NCBI GenBank assembly: GCA_002419365.1
Contig: DIGA01000069.1
Coordinates: forward strand, 1-47,057
Reading direction: 5' to 3'
Length of the DNA: 47,057 bases
Source: Mageeibacillus sp. UBA5734
GTDB taxonomy: Bacteria; Bacillota; Clostridia; Saccharofermentanales; UBA5734
Shown here one piece after another: positions 44,393 to 47,057 of this stretch. Position numbers and translations under genes: made by a program. The notes under the pieces were generated by a model. It had not been told where the DNA came from. It worked only from the letters and a program-made list of their open reading frames with translations, and searched no databases. Position 1 is the stretch's first letter, and each line of letters starts with the position of its first letter.

Positions 44393-45361
44393 ATGCGCAA
44401 ATGGAAAATGCCCATCACAGACTGGTGGATATCCGGGATTGTCATGGGCACAGGTAATTTTTGCCAGCATACTGAAGCGGAAGCGCTGCGCCTGATGGAC
44501 CACTTTGCCGAGCATGATGGCAACCTGCTCGACACAGCCAACAGTTATTGCAAGCAGCGGCCGGATGACCAGAATGTGGCTGAGCAGATCGTCGGACGCT
44601 GGCTCAGAGAATCCGCCCAGGCCAAGGACATGCTGGTCAGTACGAAGGGTGGGCACACCCTGAGTGCTGATTTTGCGCCCGCCCACATCGACCGGAATGA
44701 AATCGAAGTGGAGCTGGACCTGAGCCTTGCCACCTTGGGCCGCGAGACGATCGACCTGTACTATCTCCATCGCGACGATCCCAGCCAGCCCGTCGAAGCA
44801 TTGCTGGACATCCTGCGTGAATTTCGCCGCAAGGGTAAAATCCGCTATTTCGGGCTTTCCAACTGGTCGACGGAACGGTTGCGCGAAGCCATTGCCCTGG
44901 AAAAACAGCCCAGTGACCGTGGCCTGGTGGCTGTCCAGAACCGCTGGAGCCTGGTGCGCTACAATGACCAGGCTGCCAGTGATCCGAATTTGGTGGCGAT
45001 GGACTGGCCGGCCTGGGATTTGTTCCGACAGGAGCAATTGACGGTGATGCCTTATTCGTCACTGGGCAAGGGTTATTTCAGCAAATATTTGCAGAATACC
45101 TGTGAATTAACCGAGAAACTGCGCCGTTATTATGAAAATGACCTCAACCAGAAGCGCGCCGAGGCTTTGCGTCAGCTGCAAAAGGAAACTGGCTACAGCA
45201 TCAGCCAGTTGGTCCTGGCCTGGCTGATGCATCAGCCCTTGCCGGTCTATCCCGTGGCCGCATTCCGGCGTAATGAACAATTGCACGATGCAGTCGGTGC
45301 CGCCGCTATTAATCTCTCCTACGAGATGATTGAGCGCCTCGGTGCCGGCGAGCCCTGGTGA
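44393..45361 (+). CDS. Aldo/keto reductase
   Basis: 322-residue TIM-barrel NAD(P)H-dependent reductase. The catalytic tetrad is visible as Asp and Tyr in LLDTANSYCK, Lys in VSTKGG and His in YYLHRDD. KGKIRYFGLSNWS and the late MPYSSLGKGYFSKY are family motifs. It resembles the group annotated as sugar or inositol-type AKRs; the substrate is unknown. The GAGGAGG ribosome binding site is strong. Composition returns to the GC-rich norm right after rhuM, so the transferred DNA appears to end near 44350. Confidence 0.92.
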   Translation: MRKWKMPITDWWISGIVMGTGNFCQHTEAEALRLMDHFAEHDGNLLDTANSYCKQRPDDQNVAEQIVGRWLRESAQAKDMLVSTKGGHTLSADFAPAHIDRNEIEVELDLSLATLGRETIDLYYLHRDDPSQPVEALLDILREFRRKGKIRYFGLSNWSTERLREAIALEKQPSDRGLVAVQNRWSLVRYNDQAASDPNLVAMDWPAWDLFRQEQLTVMPYSSLGKGYFSKYLQNTCELTEKLRRYYENDLNQKRAEALRQLQKETGYSISQLVLAWLMHQPLPVYPVAAFRRNEQLHDAVGAAAINLSYEMIERLGAGEPW

Positions 45362-45417
45362 GCAGTCATTGACCGCCTGGCCGTTTGATCAGATTTCACT
45401 CAGCCCGGAAGGACCGC

Positions 45418-45909
45418 TCAGAACCTGACCCGGCAGCCATGTTCCTTTTGCAGTTCGGCCAGCTGGTTACATTCTTCGCGCAGCTTGAGCCGGTATTCGC
45501 GGCGCAACAGGGCGTTTTCCCATTCCTTTTGCTGGACAATTCCGTTCGGAATGAACGGCGGCACGGGTTTGGGTTTGCCTTCTTCGTCGACTGCCACAAA
45601 CAGCAAGTAGGCCCGGTTGACCAGTTTCTGATCACCGTTGAGTGCCTCACAGTAGGTCTGCACGCGTACTTCGATCGAGGTCCGGCCGGTCCAGGTGACC
45701 TCGGCCTCGAGGATCAGCAAATCGTTGAGGTAGACGGGGGCGATGAATTCCAGCGCATCGACCGTTGCGGTCGTCACTTCGCCGGCTGCGTGGCGGCGGG
45801 CGGCTGAGGCTGCCGTGACATCGATCCATTCCATCAGCCGGCCGCCAAACAGCCGGTTGGTATTATTGACGTGAGAATGCATGACAATCTGGACATGAGT
45901 GGTGCGCAT
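45418..45909 (-). CDS. Acyl-CoA thioesterase (YkhA/YciA-type hotdog fold)
   Basis: 163-residue hotdog-fold thioesterase that hydrolyses acyl-CoAs. The motif HVNNTNRLFGGRLMEWIDVTAASAARRHA carries the family Asn and Asp residues; DALEFIAPVYLNDLLILEAEVTWTGRTSIEV follows. A C-terminal charged helix (about 130-160) is as in YkhA. The start at 45909 matches the family N-terminus (MRTTHVQIVM), although its AGG site is weak. It is divergent from the cyclo-ligase gene and converges on the aldo/keto reductase gene. Confidence 0.92.
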   Translation of the reverse strand: MRTTHVQIVMHSHVNNTNRLFGGRLMEWIDVTAASAARRHAAGEVTTATVDALEFIAPVYLNDLLILEAEVTWTGRTSIEVRVQTYCEALNGDQKLVNRAYLLFVAVDEEGKPKPVPPFIPNGIVQQKEWENALLRREYRLKLREECNQLAELQKEHGCRVRF

Positions 45910-46017
45910 GAGAGTACCTGCTTTTCTTGCTAAATTGGATTCATTCCATCTCATTCTAGCCTGCTGTCTGGCTCGGGGAAAGACTGGTAACCGGTGTTTT
46001 CGCATCTTTCGCCAGAC

Positions 46018-46023
46018 TATGAT
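46018..46023 (+). promoter_or_regulatory. Putative -10 box of the cyclo-ligase gene
   Basis: TATGAT lies 42 bases before the GTG start. The hexamer 17 bases upstream (TGTTTT) is a poor -35, so the call is tentative. Confidence 0.35.
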
Positions 46024-46065
46024 AGGGTGATGACAGTCATCAGCCAAGTAGGGAGGGGGTTATCC

Positions 46066-46803
46066 GTGAGCGTTCAATCCGAATCAGTACCCGATCAAGC
46101 CGGTCCAGTCATGCAGCCATCTGCTGAACGAGTGGCTGACCTGCAAGCTGAAAAGCAGGCTTTGCGCCAGCAACTGGCACGTGTGCGCGAGCTGCTCGAT
46201 CCAAAGCAAGCCACTGCCTGGTCTGAGGCTATCGGCCAGCAGTTGCTCGCCAGCAAATTGCTCACCATGTTTTCATCCGACCAGCTCGACCCAGCAACGC
46301 CGATCATAAAAAAGACTCCTGGGATTGGACTTTTCATCGCCATGCGCCAGGAAGTCGATTTCCAGCCAGTCTGGCAAACATTGCGCTCGCGAGGATTTCG
46401 GTTGTGTTTTCCCCGCATGATCCGGTCTGAGGGTCGCACCGATCTCGAGTTCCTGGCCATGCCAAACCAGCTTGATCCGACCAGCTTGCTTGTCCAGAGC
46501 CACTTTGGTGTCCGTGAACCTGCTGCTGCGACCCCCCAGAACGGTCTGGTGACCTGTGATCCGGACCTGATCCTGTTGCCCGGCCTCGGCTTCGACCGAG
46601 CGGGCAATCGCCTCGGCTGGGGCCAGGGCTACTATGACCATTACCTCGCCCGGCGCCTGGCGCAAAACCCATCAGACAGGCCGATCCTGGTCGGGATTGC
46701 CTATCCGTTCCAGATCCTGGGCCAGATACCTGCCGGTGACAGAGACATCCCCGCCGACTATTTGCTCAGCCCGGATGGACTCGTTAAAACGCAGCGTCCT
46801 TAA
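46066..46803 (+). CDS. 5-formyltetrahydrofolate cyclo-ligase
   Basis: 245-residue MTHFS-family enzyme converting 5-formyl-THF and ATP to 5,10-methenyl-THF. The basic helix near the N-terminus (EKQALRQQLARVRELL), FPRM, and the ATP/folate loop GLGFDRAGNRLGWGQGYYDHYL (about 185-206) are diagnostic. GTG at 46066 is favoured by the strong purine-rich box GGGAGGGGG 7-8 bases upstream; ATG at 46030 is an alternative. It is longer than typical (about 190 residues), because of an N-terminal extension and an insertion before FPRM. It complements the pab genes as a second folate function in the window. Confidence 0.93.
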   Translation: MSVQSESVPDQAGPVMQPSAERVADLQAEKQALRQQLARVRELLDPKQATAWSEAIGQQLLASKLLTMFSSDQLDPATPIIKKTPGIGLFIAMRQEVDFQPVWQTLRSRGFRLCFPRMIRSEGRTDLEFLAMPNQLDPTSLLVQSHFGVREPAAATPQNGLVTCDPDLILLPGLGFDRAGNRLGWGQGYYDHYLARRLAQNPSDRPILVGIAYPFQILGQIPAGDRDIPADYLLSPDGLVKTQRP

Positions 46804-46863
46804 CCCGGGTGCTGATTGATATCCAAAAAACCTTATCACACAACAATCCCAGGGAGGTGTTCC

Positions 46864-47057
46864 ATGATGAAACTGACCATTCTCGGCGCTTCTGGCGCAT
46901 TCCCGGCCCCCGGCACCGCGACCTCCGGCTATCTGCTGGAGATCGACGGCCATCACGTCCTGATCGATTGTGGCAGTGGCGTTCTGTCCCGCCTGCAGGA
47001 GCATATCCGGCTCGACCAGCTCGAGGCGGTCATCCTGACCCATCTCCATTCCGACCA
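46864..47057 (+). CDS. Metallo-beta-lactamase-fold hydrolase, 5' part only
   Basis: The gene runs off the window end; 64 complete codons are present. The start LTILGASGAFPAPGTATSGYLLEIDG, then LIDCGSG and LTHLHSD, is the beginning of an MBL-fold enzyme with the HxHxDH metal motif, close to the RNase Z / phosphodiesterase-like group. A GGGAGGTG box lies 6 bases before the ATG. The final Asp/His of the motif falls at the window edge, so function beyond the fold is not assignable. Confidence 0.85.
   Translation, partial: MMKLTILGASGAFPAPGTATSGYLLEIDGHHVLIDCGSGVLSRLQEHIRLDQLEAVILTHLHSD

Overview
The window looks like a chromosomal segment from an anaerobic, GC-rich member of the Clostridia (Bacillota). 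The evidence is a class B sortase, a type III glutamine synthetase, NfnAB, the paired TIGR03960/TIGR03936 radical-SAM genes beside an RNase E/G gene, a class II aldolase and a valS gene led by a T-box riboswitch. No rRNA, tRNA, CRISPR array or insertion sequence is visible. Genes are dense and mostly on the + strand, with many stop/start overlaps.

Layout. 1-4.4 kb: a GPH-type sugar/cation symporter, a DUF255 thioredoxin-fold protein and, converging on them, an orphan class B sortase. 4.3-6.8 kb: glnN (minus strand) with two tandem terminators and a long leader. 7-10.6 kb: alanine dehydrogenase, a CHAD protein, then ferritin and an AT-rich methyltransferase on the minus strand. 10.7-20.0 kb: one long apparent operon, nfnA-nfnB-FAH hydrolase-pabA-pabB-pabC-GlpA-like-GlpB-like-DUF1667. 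It joins ferredoxin/NAD(P)H transhydrogenation, p-aminobenzoate synthesis and a flavin/Fe-S oxidoreductase set, and is followed by a 78-base nested inverted repeat. 20.1-24.8 kb: yhaO-yhaN (Mre11/Rad50-like), comFB, a rhodanese lipoprotein and a divergent Crp/Fnr regulator with a perfect operator between the two promoters. 25.5-34.3 kb: an Orn/Lys/Arg decarboxylase, an NfeD-like protein and a B12/radical-SAM protein; then pgi, the TIGR03960 and TIGR03936 genes and a shortened RNase E/G. 34.4-38.2 kb: a two-gene unit with its own promoter. 38.2-43.2 kb: Val T-box, valS, an SDR, and fba with its own promoter and terminator. 43.3-47.06 kb: an AT-rich rhuM gene, an aldo/keto reductase, an acyl-CoA thioesterase, 5-formyltetrahydrofolate cyclo-ligase and the start of a metallo-beta-lactamase-fold gene.

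The most unusual region is 34.4-38.2 kb. The first gene encodes an NrdD-like protein that keeps its ATP-cone and barrel framework but lacks the active-site cysteines, the zinc site and the glycyl-radical loop. Two bases downstream lies a sialate-O-acetylesterase-like protein in which all four SGNH catalytic blocks are altered. Both reading frames are long and intact, so this looks like a co-transcribed pair of maintained pseudoenzymes rather than decay. The RNase E/G-like gene just upstream is also reduced to a core without a 5'-sensor motif or Zn-link.

Regulatory DNA is unusually readable: the Val T-box (specifier GTC) with an extra inverted/tandem repeat between its terminator and the valS ribosome binding site, a terminator-like hairpin in the pgi leader, duplicated terminators after glnN, and the shared Crp/Fnr site. 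All functions are inferred from sequence motifs and general family knowledge; no database search was run.
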